Positions 35,521-45,181 of a stretch of 64,000 bases of DNA are shown here, one piece after another. This DNA comes from Piper betle (Eukaryota; Streptophyta; Magnoliopsida; Piperales; Piperaceae): positions 1 to 64,000 of the forward strand of contig JAURVB010001805.1 of NCBI GenBank assembly GCA_033002965.1, in the 5' to 3' direction. The number at the start of each line of letters is the position of its first letter. Within the stretch, counting starts at the first letter, position 1. A program made the position numbers and the translations under genes. The notes beneath the pieces were generated by a model that ran no database searches, was not told the origin of the DNA, and saw only the letters and a list, made by a program, of their open reading frames with translations.

Positions 35521-36055
35521 GATTTTATCCCAGTAGATAGAGATATCCAACAACCACTTTACTGTGAGATTGCGCTCTACCTTGGCTAAGCCAACCTTTC
35601 ATTGCCCTTGTGAGAGTGCGCTCTACCTTGGCTAAGTCGCCGCCGCCCCCACTCGCCATGGTCTCCTCTACCCCGCTTCCCCCCTCCCCCACCCCAGTCA
35701 TGCTCCACCTCAACCCTGCTGTCCCGCCTGACCTCATCTACCCCGCTCCCCCCTCCCCCACCGCGGACACCCCATCCCAATGGCTAGGGGTAGGAAAAAA
35801 TTTACTGCCCAGCCTCATCTATATCAGCATGGGGTAGGAAAACTGCGAGAGGGGAGGCGGGGGGGGGGGGGGGAGGGGGGTGGGGTTCGTGGCAAGGCAG
35901 GCGGAGGGATCTTTGGCTGCGTAGTCCGATCCGGTCATGGACAGCCATGCCCGCCTGCCCATTGCCAGATTTGGCCGGTGAGAGGCCAGACATGGCCGGC
36001 CGTGGCTGGATTTGGCCAGTGGGCGGCTAGACAAGGCCGCCCGCTGCCATATTTT
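35521..36055. other. GC-rich low-complexity block with duplications and a G-run
   Basis: No gene. Two short duplications are visible: tgcgctctaccttggctaag at offset 46 (35570 and 35616) and tctaccccgct plus a C-rich tail at offset 70 (35667 and 35737). A G15 run is at 35859-35873. Downstream are repeated tggcc-type words (for example catggccggccgtggctgg). Frames here (for example 35610-35837) are proline-rich by-products. Confidence 0.5.
35851..35885 (+). repeat. G-rich tract, possible G-quadruplex
   Basis: G4, then G15, G6 and G4 separated by one to four bases. It meets the usual four-tract G-quadruplex pattern. Very long homopolymers are also prone to assembly error. Confidence 0.7.
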
Positions 36056-37027
36056 GGAAGTTTCACTATTTCGCATCTTCACTATGCCCAAATTCGAAGG
36101 TTTGTAGGTAGTAAAGAAATTTCTACTTGGAGTTGCATGGAACGATGCTCCTAAATCAACGACCCAACTAGAATCACAATCAGCCGTCAAAAAATCATTC
36201 CCACAATCAGAAAGAATCACCATGTCATCTTGCACAACATTAAATTTGTTTCTCCTTGATCCTTGTTGTCCGTATTTTTAAAGTCTTTCTTGAGCTTCTA
36301 ACAATCCTTTTTGAAATGACCTGTCTTGTCAAAATAATAACACTTCAAGTTCTTGTTGGATTTAGACCTTCCTTGACTCTTGTCCCTTCTGTTTGTGTCT
36401 CTATTTCTTGATCTACTTCTTGCCTCTTCCGACACTATGCATGAGACCCTAAAGTTGGTAGAGATTTTCATCTCAGTTCTTCATTCAGTAAACTGCTTGT
36501 TACCATGTCCATTGTGTGTTTTCCATCTGGAACAGCATTGCTCAAAGAGATCACCAATGTTTCCTAACTCTCTCGCAATGTGTTGAGGAGCAGGATAGCT
36601 TGTCATTCCTCATCTAAAGTCATCTTCATCCTGGCAAGTTGAGTAATAATACTGTTCATCTCATTGACATGCTTACTTATGTCAGTTCCATCCTTATACC
36701 TCAAGTTCATTAATTTCCTTATCAAAAGTGTTTTGTTGTTAGCAATATTCCTTTCATAAACTTCTTAGAGTTTATCCCAAATTACTTTTGAGGATGTCAA
36801 TTTTGAAACATGATGATACACAACTTCATCTACCCATTGTCTCAAACAGGCCATAACCTTCCTATCCATCTTATTCCATTCTTTTTTGTCACTTCTACAA
36901 ATTTCTGACTAGTGATAGGTTCATACAAATTCTTAGAATATAGATGAACAATCATCTTTCCTTTCCAATAGTGCCATTTACTCAGCCCCTTAAGAGATAT
37001 CATCTTAACATACTTTTCATGAGTCAT
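36056..37027 (-). pseudogene. Ty1/copia gag and protease start
   Basis: The minus-strand frame starts at 37027 (MTHEKYVKMISLKGLSKWHY), about 110 bases after the PBS, a normal copia gag start. Further pieces read VYHHVSKLTSSK, NNKTLLIRKLMNL and DISKHVNEMNSIITQL. A zinc knuckle at about 36300-36345 reads CYYFDKTGHFKKDC, with the second Cys replaced by Phe. The protease start is SSWVVDLGASFHATP near 36150 (DLG where DSG/DTG is usual). Stops occur at about 36835 and in the zinc-knuckle region, and the frame shifts before protease. The copia sequence ends near 36056, so integrase, RT and RNase H are gone. It is the same lineage as the fragment at 1-660, which covers the next part of the polyprotein. 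Confidence 0.85.
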
Positions 37028-37138
37028 CTTGTTGAAATATAAATCATAGACATACTAACTAGGCTCTTCGAAATTTCGTCAAACACCTAGCGGGCAGCAA
37101 ATATCATCAACAACCAAAATCTAGAACCAACCAACCTG

Positions 37139-37150
37139 GCTCTGATACCA
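37139..37150 (-). other. tRNA-iMet primer-binding site of copia element
   Basis: On the minus strand tggtatcagagc lies 2 bases past the LTR end, in front of the copia gag. Confidence 0.92.
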
Positions 37151-37152
37151 CT

Positions 37153-37669
37153 TGTTGGGATCAACCAAATACAAATCTCTTATTTCAACTGAAAATGATG
37201 AGAGTTACCAAACAAAATAGCACATAAAACCAATATGGACAAACCAAATTTTACGTGGAAAACCCCAAATTTGAGAGAAAACCACAAGGCAAATAACCAG
37301 ATTAAATTCACGATATCACAATTTTGATACAGAAAAGATCCACAGGAGAACAAACTCCTCAATATCAATTTAATGTACTTTCTACAAAATTGGTATTAAC
37401 CACAAAAAAGGAAAATAAAGAATTACAGATTAAGAATTTAGTGAGGTTACCATTAATGAGTTCAAGTAAATCTAAACAAAACATTCACCTTTCTTCAATC
37501 TACACAATTTTTCTTTTTCCTCTCTACCCTTTTTTTCTCCAAAAACCGAAGAAGAAAAACATTAGACGTTACTTTTATTTCTTTCAACTAACCAAATTCA
37601 TAAAATCTTGGTTTTTGCCCAAAATAAGGTTGTAATTTCATGTATTTATAGAGCAGGGACAACCCAACA
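37153..37669 (-). repeat. Copia 5' LTR (517 bp)
   Basis: The ends TGTTGGG and CCCAACA are perfect 7-bp inverted repeats. The PBS and gag lie next to it on the minus strand. A strong TATA element, CTATAAATA (37643-37651 on the minus strand), is only 18 bases from the 5' end. The LTR is inserted in a Tat-type LTR whose sequence resumes at 37670 (atgtccctccaagcatc, as at 43844). No matching 3' LTR or TSD is found. Confidence 0.82.
37643..37651 (-). promoter_or_regulatory. TATA box of copia LTR
   Basis: ctataaata on the minus strand matches the plant TATA consensus and sits just inside the LTR's 5' end. Confidence 0.6.
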
Positions 37670-38915
37670 ATGTCCCTCCAAGCATCAGTGACATTCCAAC
37701 TTCAGAGAATTGACAAAATAGAAAATTTACAAACAACTCTTTGTTCTTGTCTTGCTCTGGTCCACAACTTTTTGGCAAAATTCTAGCAATGGCAGGAGTC
37801 TCCTTTTTTAGGCAATCTGACAGAAAGGTAGTCCTTCTCCTTCCCTAGCAAGCTCCAATGTTATGGCGACAGCAAGGTAAGCCAGCAATGAACCTCTGTC
37901 AACAACCTTTCACAATAATAGAACAGGGCAGGGAGGCAGTGACTCCATCACTCCAAAGTAGCAAAGCTCTGGTGCCTCTCATGGCTTTGGCAAGGCAGCG
38001 ACAAGCTCCGGCAAGGGGTCCTTATTGGAAGGTCTTGGCCAACGGCGATATGGCTCCTTGGTCGGTGGTGCTCCGGCGAACTCGTTCACAGCTGTGGGAT
38101 AACTTCCCGTATTTTTATCAACAAAAAAGAAAAATCCCCTTTCAAAAAGATATGATAAGGCAAGGCTTCACGACGGGGTATAACTCCAGGCTAGCAACAT
38201 CTTCTCTAAGCGGCAAGGCAGTATGACTCCAAGGCTCCAAACGACAAAAGGACATGAAGGGGCTCTGGTAGTGGCACGAGCAAGGCAGCAACAAACCAGC
38301 AAGTCAGGATTCAACTTTGTGATAGTGCAGCGGCGAGGCTTCAAACAAGAGCGGTTGAGCAGTGAATCCAAAGCCGTGATATAGCAAAACTCCAGTAGTC
38401 CTCCTTCACGAAAGCAACGTGGGGATTTGGGTAGTGAATTGGAGGGCGTCTGCAAGTTTAGTTATTTAACAACAAAGTGTAGGGGGGGGGTGCTTCACGA
38501 ATTGGTAATGATAGCTCTGAACTGCAGCGACATCACCATATTTGACACGGCAGTGAGGTGATAGGACTCCGGCAATGGCAAGCAGGGGTTCTCCATCTCC
38601 CAAACTTTAAACGTTTTCTTCTCCATGTCAACCTGCTAGTTCTAAAATATTTTCCCCTCCTTTCTCCAGCAATTAGGCTTGGCTATTTATTGACTTTTGA
38701 GAGCCCCTTCTGTTCTATGATTATAGGCAAGGAATCATAGGATGCTAAACTTTCTTTCACAAATCTTCTCATATAGGCAAGGAATCATAGGATGCTAAAC
38801 TTTCTTTCACAAATCTTCTCATATAAATTTGGAAACGCTTAGACATATTCTCCCAGGTTCAGAATTTATCCACATGACTGGATAGGTACAAATCTCAGAA
38901 GTTATCCATGTGACT
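37670..38915 (-). repeat. Partial 3' LTR of Tat/Ogre-type element
   Basis: This matches 43844-45195 in the same order: atgtccctccaag, tcttgtcttgctc, gcaagctccaatgttatggc, tcaacaacctttcacaata, gagccgtgat-type words and finally ggataggtacaaatctc. The remainder of the LTR (equivalent to 42779-43843) is absent beyond the copia insertion. The right end is fused to the RT remnant by deletion. Confidence 0.78.
38722..38821. repeat. 50-bp exact tandem duplication
   Basis: The unit tataggcaaggaatcatagg and the following 30 bases are repeated without a visible change. The equivalent place in the other LTR (about 45065) has one copy. Confidence 0.95.
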
Positions 38916-38919
38916 GGCA

Positions 38920-39450
38920 TGTAGAAAGTTGTCTTTTCTTCATCTTTGTCTGCCATATGAATCTGATTATAGCCACTAAATCCATCCATGAAAGAAAACA
39001 TCTAGCAACTAACTACATTGTCAAGTAAAATATCAGGGATTGGTAAAGGAAATGCATCATTAGGACATGCTTTGTTAAGATCTCAGAAGTCCACACAATT
39101 TCTCATCAGAACATTCTTTTTCATTATCGGGACAACATTTGCCAACCATTCTAGGTAGTTGACTTCACGAATGAAGTTTGCCTTCTTCAACTTCTCTATT
39201 TCTATTGTGCTCATGGCCTCGATTGGTGGACTAAACTTTCTTCTCTCTTGAACAACTGGACCTCCCCTGGCTTAACTGCAAGGTGGTGTACTACAACTTT
39301 GGATGACTAAACTGGCATTTCATCATATGACCACGCAAAACAATCCTTATAACTTTTAAGTACATTAATGAGTTGTCGCCTCTCCATTTCTTCTAAACCT
39401 GATCCAAGAATAGTTGGATGGGGCTCTTGATAAGTTCCCAAATTGATTTC
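38920..39450 (-). pseudogene. Tat/Ogre-type reverse transcriptase, N-terminal part
   Basis: Read from 39450 on the minus strand: EEMERRQLINVLKSYKDCFA and WSYDEMPV, then LAVKPGEVQLFK, LKKANFIREVNYLEWLANVV and PIMKKN, then CVDF, stop, DLNKACPNDAFPLPIPD and SFMDGFSGYNQIHMADKDEE. These are the linker and first RT blocks of the Tat branch, including the first catalytic Asp region (FMDGFSGYNQI). The sequence breaks after EKTTFYM at about 38925 and passes straight into LTR sequence, so the catalytic YxDD box, RNase H and integrase are missing. Stops at about 39310, 39065 and 39005 and a frame shift near 39240 confirm decay. Confidence 0.87.
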
Positions 39451-39519
39451 TAGAAGTCATTCTACTATTAGGGTAACTCCATCATCAAAATAACTTGGTG
39501 CTTGTTATATTTCTTGATC

Positions 39520-40208
39520 TTATAGTCCCTCTTCATGCGATGCTACTCCTACTCCCACAAACGATGGTCGCATTGATCCTTCATTTTCACTTGATATATA
39601 ATAAGGAAATAATTTCGACATGATTGAATCTTCTAATTCAAAGGTTATGATCTCAAATTCATCAAATGAATTACATTCTTTTTCTTCCAAGTAAATGACC
39701 AGGCATGGGTCAAGTGTAATTACTTCCTTCTCACAAAATTTGTCACTGGCATTTCCCATTGTCCTAATACCATGGCAGCATCCTCAATTACCATGTGATC
39801 TTTCACTTCTTGACTTTGCACTTCTTGGAGTGGTGGCATTTCTTTAATTTTTTGCTTTGGTTGTCCTAAATGCACTATTACCTTTAAAGGTACTAATGAA
39901 GCTTCCGGTCCTGGTGAAATTCCTAGTGCCGATGGAACTAACAACTTGTGTAACTTTGCTACTTTAGGAGGCTTCAGCGGTGGATAATTAGCTGTTGGTT
40001 TAATAAAGTCTGGCAAATCAAGTGTAGTAGGATAAACATGACTAGACAGTTGTGCTCGAGCCAACTTCAGGACATTTCCCTCCATGAAGAATGCGGCATC
40101 CGCAAAGTGCGCTTCCTTGAGAGCGAATGGGTTTCGCAGCCCCTGGACTCGGATCTGATCTCCTTTACTGGGTGCAGCTGTAATGCATTGGTGCCAAGAA
40201 GATGGCAC
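39520..40208 (-). pseudogene. Protease-RT linker region of Tat/Ogre-type element
   Basis: Two minus-strand frames (39720-40208 and 39520-39759) overlap in different phases, indicating a frameshift in the polyprotein. They contain proline-rich text and then acidic segments (TLDPCLVIYLEEKECNSFDE). I see no catalytic motif. Position and orientation between protease and RT make them the variable linker of this element. Confidence 0.65.
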
Positions 40209-40267
40209 ACATCGATGGTCATGAATCTATGGTCGCCCAAGAAGCATGTGCCACATTGGATCAACTT

Positions 40268-40756
40268 CTAGAATGTAGAATACATGTGGTAAACTGAAAG
40301 ACCAACAGAGATGTGTAAACATACTGTTCCGAATGACTCCCTTGGTACAGGGGACACTGAATTGATTGTGGCATCATCTGGCATGAGGTTTTCCTTAGTA
40401 TAACCCAATTCAAACAACACATGAATAGGAAGAATGTTGATTGATGATCCTTGATCCACAAGTGCACACCGAACAAGCTTGTTTCGGTGATCCACACTAA
40501 CAAACAATAGTCGATTGTGGTTGGGCTCAAGGTGACACAAATCGTCGTTTGAGAAAGTGATGATTCCATCCGGCATTGGTAAAGTATCGTCAGCCTGTGT
40601 CCAAGATGGGTTAGTACGAGATCTTTGTTCCTTATTCACTCGAGTTAAAATAGGCAAAGGAAGTCCCAAGTACTCTATATCTATGAAGTAGTCTTTTATT
40701 CCACTTGAGTTCACATAGAAACTATCTTCTCCATTTCTAATTGCAAATTCTGACAA
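40268..40756 (-). pseudogene. Tat/Ogre-type aspartic protease (retropepsin)
   Basis: A 162-residue open frame. Residues 97-110 read CALVDQGSSINILP: the catalytic Asp is present (101), but the usual Ser/Thr of the D-S/T-G triad is Gln. Before it lies VSVDHRNKLVR and after it LFELGYTKENLM, both expected for Tat-branch proteases. It would cleave the gag-pol polyprotein. The frame ends in a stop after YHMYSTF, and a shift is needed to reach the rest of pol. No start codon is implied because it is an internal polyprotein domain. Confidence 0.8.
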
Positions 40757-41099
40757 AGCTTATTCAACTGTGAACCTAGAAGTGGGTGAGAAGTGCAAGA
40801 TGTCAAACATGTGCACTAACTCAGGTATCTTTTAACTTTTTCACAATTGTCATTTGATCAGCTTCCTTGTTTGGTATGGGAGGAGAGGAAACCGTCTTTC
40901 CTTCTTTTCCTAAACTCAAAGGAGCCTCCTCCTTACTTTCATTTCTTTCATGTTTCTTTTCCTTTTCCAACTTCTCTTCCTCGGGCTCCCTGCCCTTACT
41001 TAGTTCATCTTTTTATTTTTCTTCATCTTGCATCTTTAACGGTGAGGTCAAATGACTTGCTATCATAACATTGGATGTTGGTGCCTTTTGCGTTGTGGG

Positions 41100-42740
41100 A
41101 GCTTTTTATTTGATCTTCCCTTTGTTGAGTAATTCTTGAATTTTCTCCATTATGTTCTGACATTTAACTATCGAATGGCTAACCATTTGATGGTATCGGC
41201 AAAAATTGTCTTTCTTCTCATCCTCCGGCTTTAGTGGACTTTTCGGTGTACATGGTGTTATCTTTCCTTACTTAAACAAAACATCAAACCACCTTTCGAT
41301 ATCTTCAACATTGAATGTGTAATCCTCTACATTCCTCCATTCCCACCGTTGTCGGGGCACGCTTTTTTCCTTTGTTGTTTTTCCCAACCTTGCTCATCGA
41401 GTTCAGTGACAATATTAATTGATGCCTTAGCTTTCTCCAAGGAAGAAGAAACCCTTCCAAGTTCCTTGAAGATCGACACCATTTCAAAGAGTTATTCAAA
41501 AGTGTTGCATTGCGCACTACTTAAGAACCAAGTAGCTGGTCCAGCATTCATTACACAAATCTTTATAAGTTCCTTAATGTCAGAGGTCTCTTTCATCTGA
41601 GATGTTAGCTTCTAAACCTCTTCAAATATATTGTAAACTGCTCACCCTGTCCTTTCCGACACTATCGTAAGTGTTCTATTTATATTGGGATTTCCATTGA
41701 CTGAAAATATTCTGGGAATTGTTCAATAAACTTATCCCATGAAATAATTGATCCAAGAGGGCAGTTATTGAACCATCTTAAGGTATTGCCATTGAGGGAT
41801 GTAGGAAATTGTTGTAGCTTTAGTTTCAATTGCTCCACACACAATCTCAAAGATTGTAATGTGATCTTTAGGATTGCCATCTTTGTCGAACTTCGTGAAA
41901 GTTGGGTGCTTGTATTTTCCTGGCAAATTTTCTATATAAACTTCGTCAGCTAAGGGAAAGAGATGCTTTACTAATACAACTAGTGTAACCAGGGCTACTG
42001 GAACAGTTGTAGGATAGGGATGGAAGATAACTAAATGGTCGTGAAGCTGATGTGGCGGGAATTGATAGTTGAACCATTGACACCAAAGGCGACGCCATTG
42101 GGATGGGCATCATAGTGGTAATCGGTAGCGGAAATGCCATAGAAACTGAAGATTGAAGGATAGCATGGGTATGGGTATAGTGGCTGATAGTGAGGTGGTT
42201 GAGGAAACCATGTTGAATGTGGGAGTGGACTATGTTCAGTCCGACTCGATTGCATAGTGAGATAGTGTTGCATCCAACTTGGTCCGAGCGGTGAAATTAT
42301 CAAAGGGGTTGCTTGTGACATGGATCGCGAGATATGAGAAGACATGTCATTTACTCGAAGGGTGTTTGACAAATCCTCGTTGGCTGGAACGGTCACCAAA
42401 GGCCTTTCCTGTGGCACTGTAAGAATTCTTGTTATCGGTCGGTTGGCTAGCTAGGTTATTTCGTCTTGACTTCGTCAATTGGCTAGGTTGGCATCTTCTC
42501 TTCTAGATGCACTTCCCATTGCGATGGAGGCTCGCCTATTTAAGGTGAGTGCATAGTCAAGTGCTGATTCAAGTTGTCTAATCTGTTCTCGAAGTTCTTC
42601 GTTTGAGTTTGCGTTTTCATGTTGCAGGGTGGCTGGCAAGTGCGTTGGAAGGTTCTTCTTCACTATCGCCTTTTTATCTTGAAAGATTTCTTGTCTCAAG
42701 GGTCATCTTTTCGTACACACTATCTCTTCAAACTACATTG
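41100..42740 (-). pseudogene. Tat/Ogre-type gag
   Basis: Several minus-strand frames together make a gag. At 42475-42699 is a coiled-coil-like N-terminus (NSNEELREQIRQLESALDYA), and at 42031-42417 a Pro/Tyr/Ser-rich spacer. At 41680-41880 is the capsid core (LKLQQFPTSLNGNTLRWFNN, then PLGSIISWDKFIEQF). Near 41305-41517 is a Lys-rich stretch (KVGKNNKGKKRA), and near 41160-41215 is FCRYHQMVSHSIVKCQNIME, a conserved C-terminal Cys/His block of Tat-branch gags. Stops and shifts separate the pieces. The start lies within ~50 bases of the PBS at 42756-42772, so little leader is present. Confidence 0.82.
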
Positions 42741-42755
42741 CTACCTGTCGATGGT

Positions 42756-42772
42756 CCCCAGTGGAGTTGCCA
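42756..42772 (-). other. Primer-binding site of Tat/Ogre-type element
   Basis: The minus strand reads tggcaactccactgggg, six bases after the LTR end. PBS sequences of this kind, attributed to tRNA-Arg, are usual in Ogre/Tat elements. The tRNA identity is from memory, not from a search. Confidence 0.7.
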
Positions 42773-42778
42773 AAAATA

Positions 42779-45181
42779 TGTTCGAACGTGGGATTGTCCG
42801 CCCCTGAAGATTGTGTCTTTCGATCCGGGATTGAGGGTTCGGTGGGACCGAAGCGCCCTTGCCGTGCAAAGAAATAGTGCAATAAAAATATCATGGTCAC
42901 AAAATACCACGTAAGAAATTTTATATGGTTCTATAAGGTTCAACTTGAATCTTTAAGTCAATCCACAGTGAGATTGGTACTCACAATCCACTAATTTTCA
43001 ATTCCTTTACAAATTACAAATCTTTGCCTCTTTAAGTTTTTACCTCCATATATAGCCTATCCTTTGCAATGCTTTGATGAAGAATTTGACTTTGCGGCAA
43101 TGACCAAAATAGAGAAAATCTGTTGGACACCGAGTTTCACACCAATCGGAGTAAGGAAATAGCTTAAAATTCAGGTTATTCCAAATTGAATCGGGCCGGT
43201 CTACAAATGAACTTGTCTGAACAGCACTCATGGCCAGCAATCGTGGGTGTTGTCAGGTGCAAAAGGTAAACTGGGTAAACAATATCAAAGTGGCGTATAG
43301 TAACGGTCTTCATAGTGGACAAAAAGCTTGTCCGATTTTGATATTCAGTTCAAAAAGTGATGGACAATATCAATAATAGATGAGCAAATGAGTAGGACAG
43401 ACCCGCTTGTCCTCCCGGTCTCTTCTTCTTATGTTTCTGAACAGCAACCCCACGGACGAGTAGGTCTCTTCTCCAGCAATGACGACGGAATGCCGGCAAC
43501 TGGTCGACATCAAATCTAATAGGAGACAATACTCAGAAGGCAGCAACTTATGGTAAGTCTTCTAGTCCGTTCCCTTTTATCTTCTTTTCTTGTGCTCTAC
43601 AGCAATCCCTTCTCCACGGTGGCGCTTGGTTCCTTGAAACAATTAAGCAGGGCAAGACTTCGGTATCTAGGACAGCGACACGATCATCACTCTTCACAAC
43701 TTCTACATGTTTCAGCTCCGATGGGTACTCTTCTCGGCAACAACAATAAGATAACAGAGCAATTGATGAACTTCCGGCAACATAGGCGGCAATAGAGGTA
43801 GCAAGGTGCCGCCTTTCGTCTTCCAATCGATCTACTATGGTGATGTCCCTCCAAGTATCGGCGAAATTCCAACTTCAGAGCTCTTCCTTCGCTTACCTCA
43901 AAATAGTGAATTGACAGAGAACTTTCTGTTCTTGTCTTGCTCCAGTCTGCAACTTTCTAGCAAAATTTTAGCGATTGCGGGAGTCTCCTTTTTCAGGCAA
44001 TCTGACAGGGAGGGGTCCTTTCCTCCCCTGGCAAGCTCCAATGTTATGGCGGAAGCAAGGCAAGGCAATGACGAACCTCTATCAACAACCTTTCACAATA
44101 ACAGAACAAGGTAGGGAGGCGAGGACTCCAGCACTCCAAAGTTGCAAAGCTCTGGTGTCTCTCACGGCTTTGGCGAGGCAACGACAAGCTCTGGCACGGG
44201 GTCCTTGTTGGCAGGTCTTGGCCAGTAGCGATATGGCTCCTTGGTCAATGGTGCTCTAGCGAACTCGTTCATGGCTGTGGGATAACTTCCCATGTTTTTA
44301 TCTGCAAAAAGAAAAATCCCCTTTCGAACAGATATGCTGTGGTGGATAGCATCGTTGTGGTAAAGGTCATAATGCTAGAAGAATTATTACTACAGGGCAT
44401 AGAAGGGAAGGTCATAAGTGTCTATATCGTAAAATCAATTTTTGACGGAATGACAAAGACACATCTGGTAGAATCGTAACCATAGAAAAGGCTTCACGAC
44501 GGGATATAACTTCATACTAGCAGCGTCTTCACCAAGCGGCAAGGTGGTATGACTCCAGGACTCCAAACAGCAAAAGGACGTGAAGGGGCTCTAATAGTGA
44601 CACGAGCAAGGCAACAACAAACTAGGAAGTCGAGCTTCAACTTTGTGACGATGCAGTGAAGAGGCTTCAAACAAGAGTGGTTGAGTGATGGATCCAAAGC
44701 CGTGGTACGGCAAAACTCTAGCAATCCTCCTTAATAGTAACAATGTGGGGATTTGGGCATAGAAATGAAAGGCGTCTACAACTCTGGTGATTCAACAACA
44801 AAGTGGAGGTGGGGGCTTCATGAAATGGTAACGAGCGCTCTAAATTTTAAATTTCAGTGACATTACCGTATTTGACAAGGTAGTGAGCTGACAGGACTCT
44901 AGCAATGGTGAGCAGGGGTTATTTATGTTCCAAACTTTGGACATTTTCATCTCTGTGTCAACTTGCTAGTTCTAAAATTTTCTCTCTCACACCCCCCCCT
45001 TTCTCAAGCAATTAGGCTCCACTATTTATTGAGTTTTGAATGCCCCTTCTATTCCATGATTACCGATAAGGAATCATAGGCCGCTCAATTTTTTTCACAA
45101 ATCTTCTCTTAGGAACCCCCTAGACTTATTTTCTTAGGTTTGAAACTTATCTACATAACTGGATAACTATAAATCCCAACA
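42779..45181 (-). repeat. 5' LTR of Tat/Ogre-type element (about 2.4 kb)
   Basis: The PBS-proximal boundary is TGTTCGAACG on the plus strand at 42779. The outer end is taken at CCCAACA (45181), but similarity to 38880-38915 runs about 15 bases further, so it may lie near 45200. It matches 52475-56637, after two nested insertions are removed, and the partial LTR at 37670-38915. The likely TATA box is ggctatatatgg at 43046-43057 on the minus strand, leaving ~270 bases of R-U5. Frames inside are not protein-like. Confidence 0.8.
43046..43057 (-). promoter_or_regulatory. Putative TATA box of Tat-type LTR
   Basis: ggctatatatgg on the minus strand is well placed for transcription toward gag. Confidence 0.5.

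Noticed and set aside
35610..36154. Proline-rich and glycine/arginine-rich frames
   Set aside because: They are by-products of C- and G-runs with local duplications.
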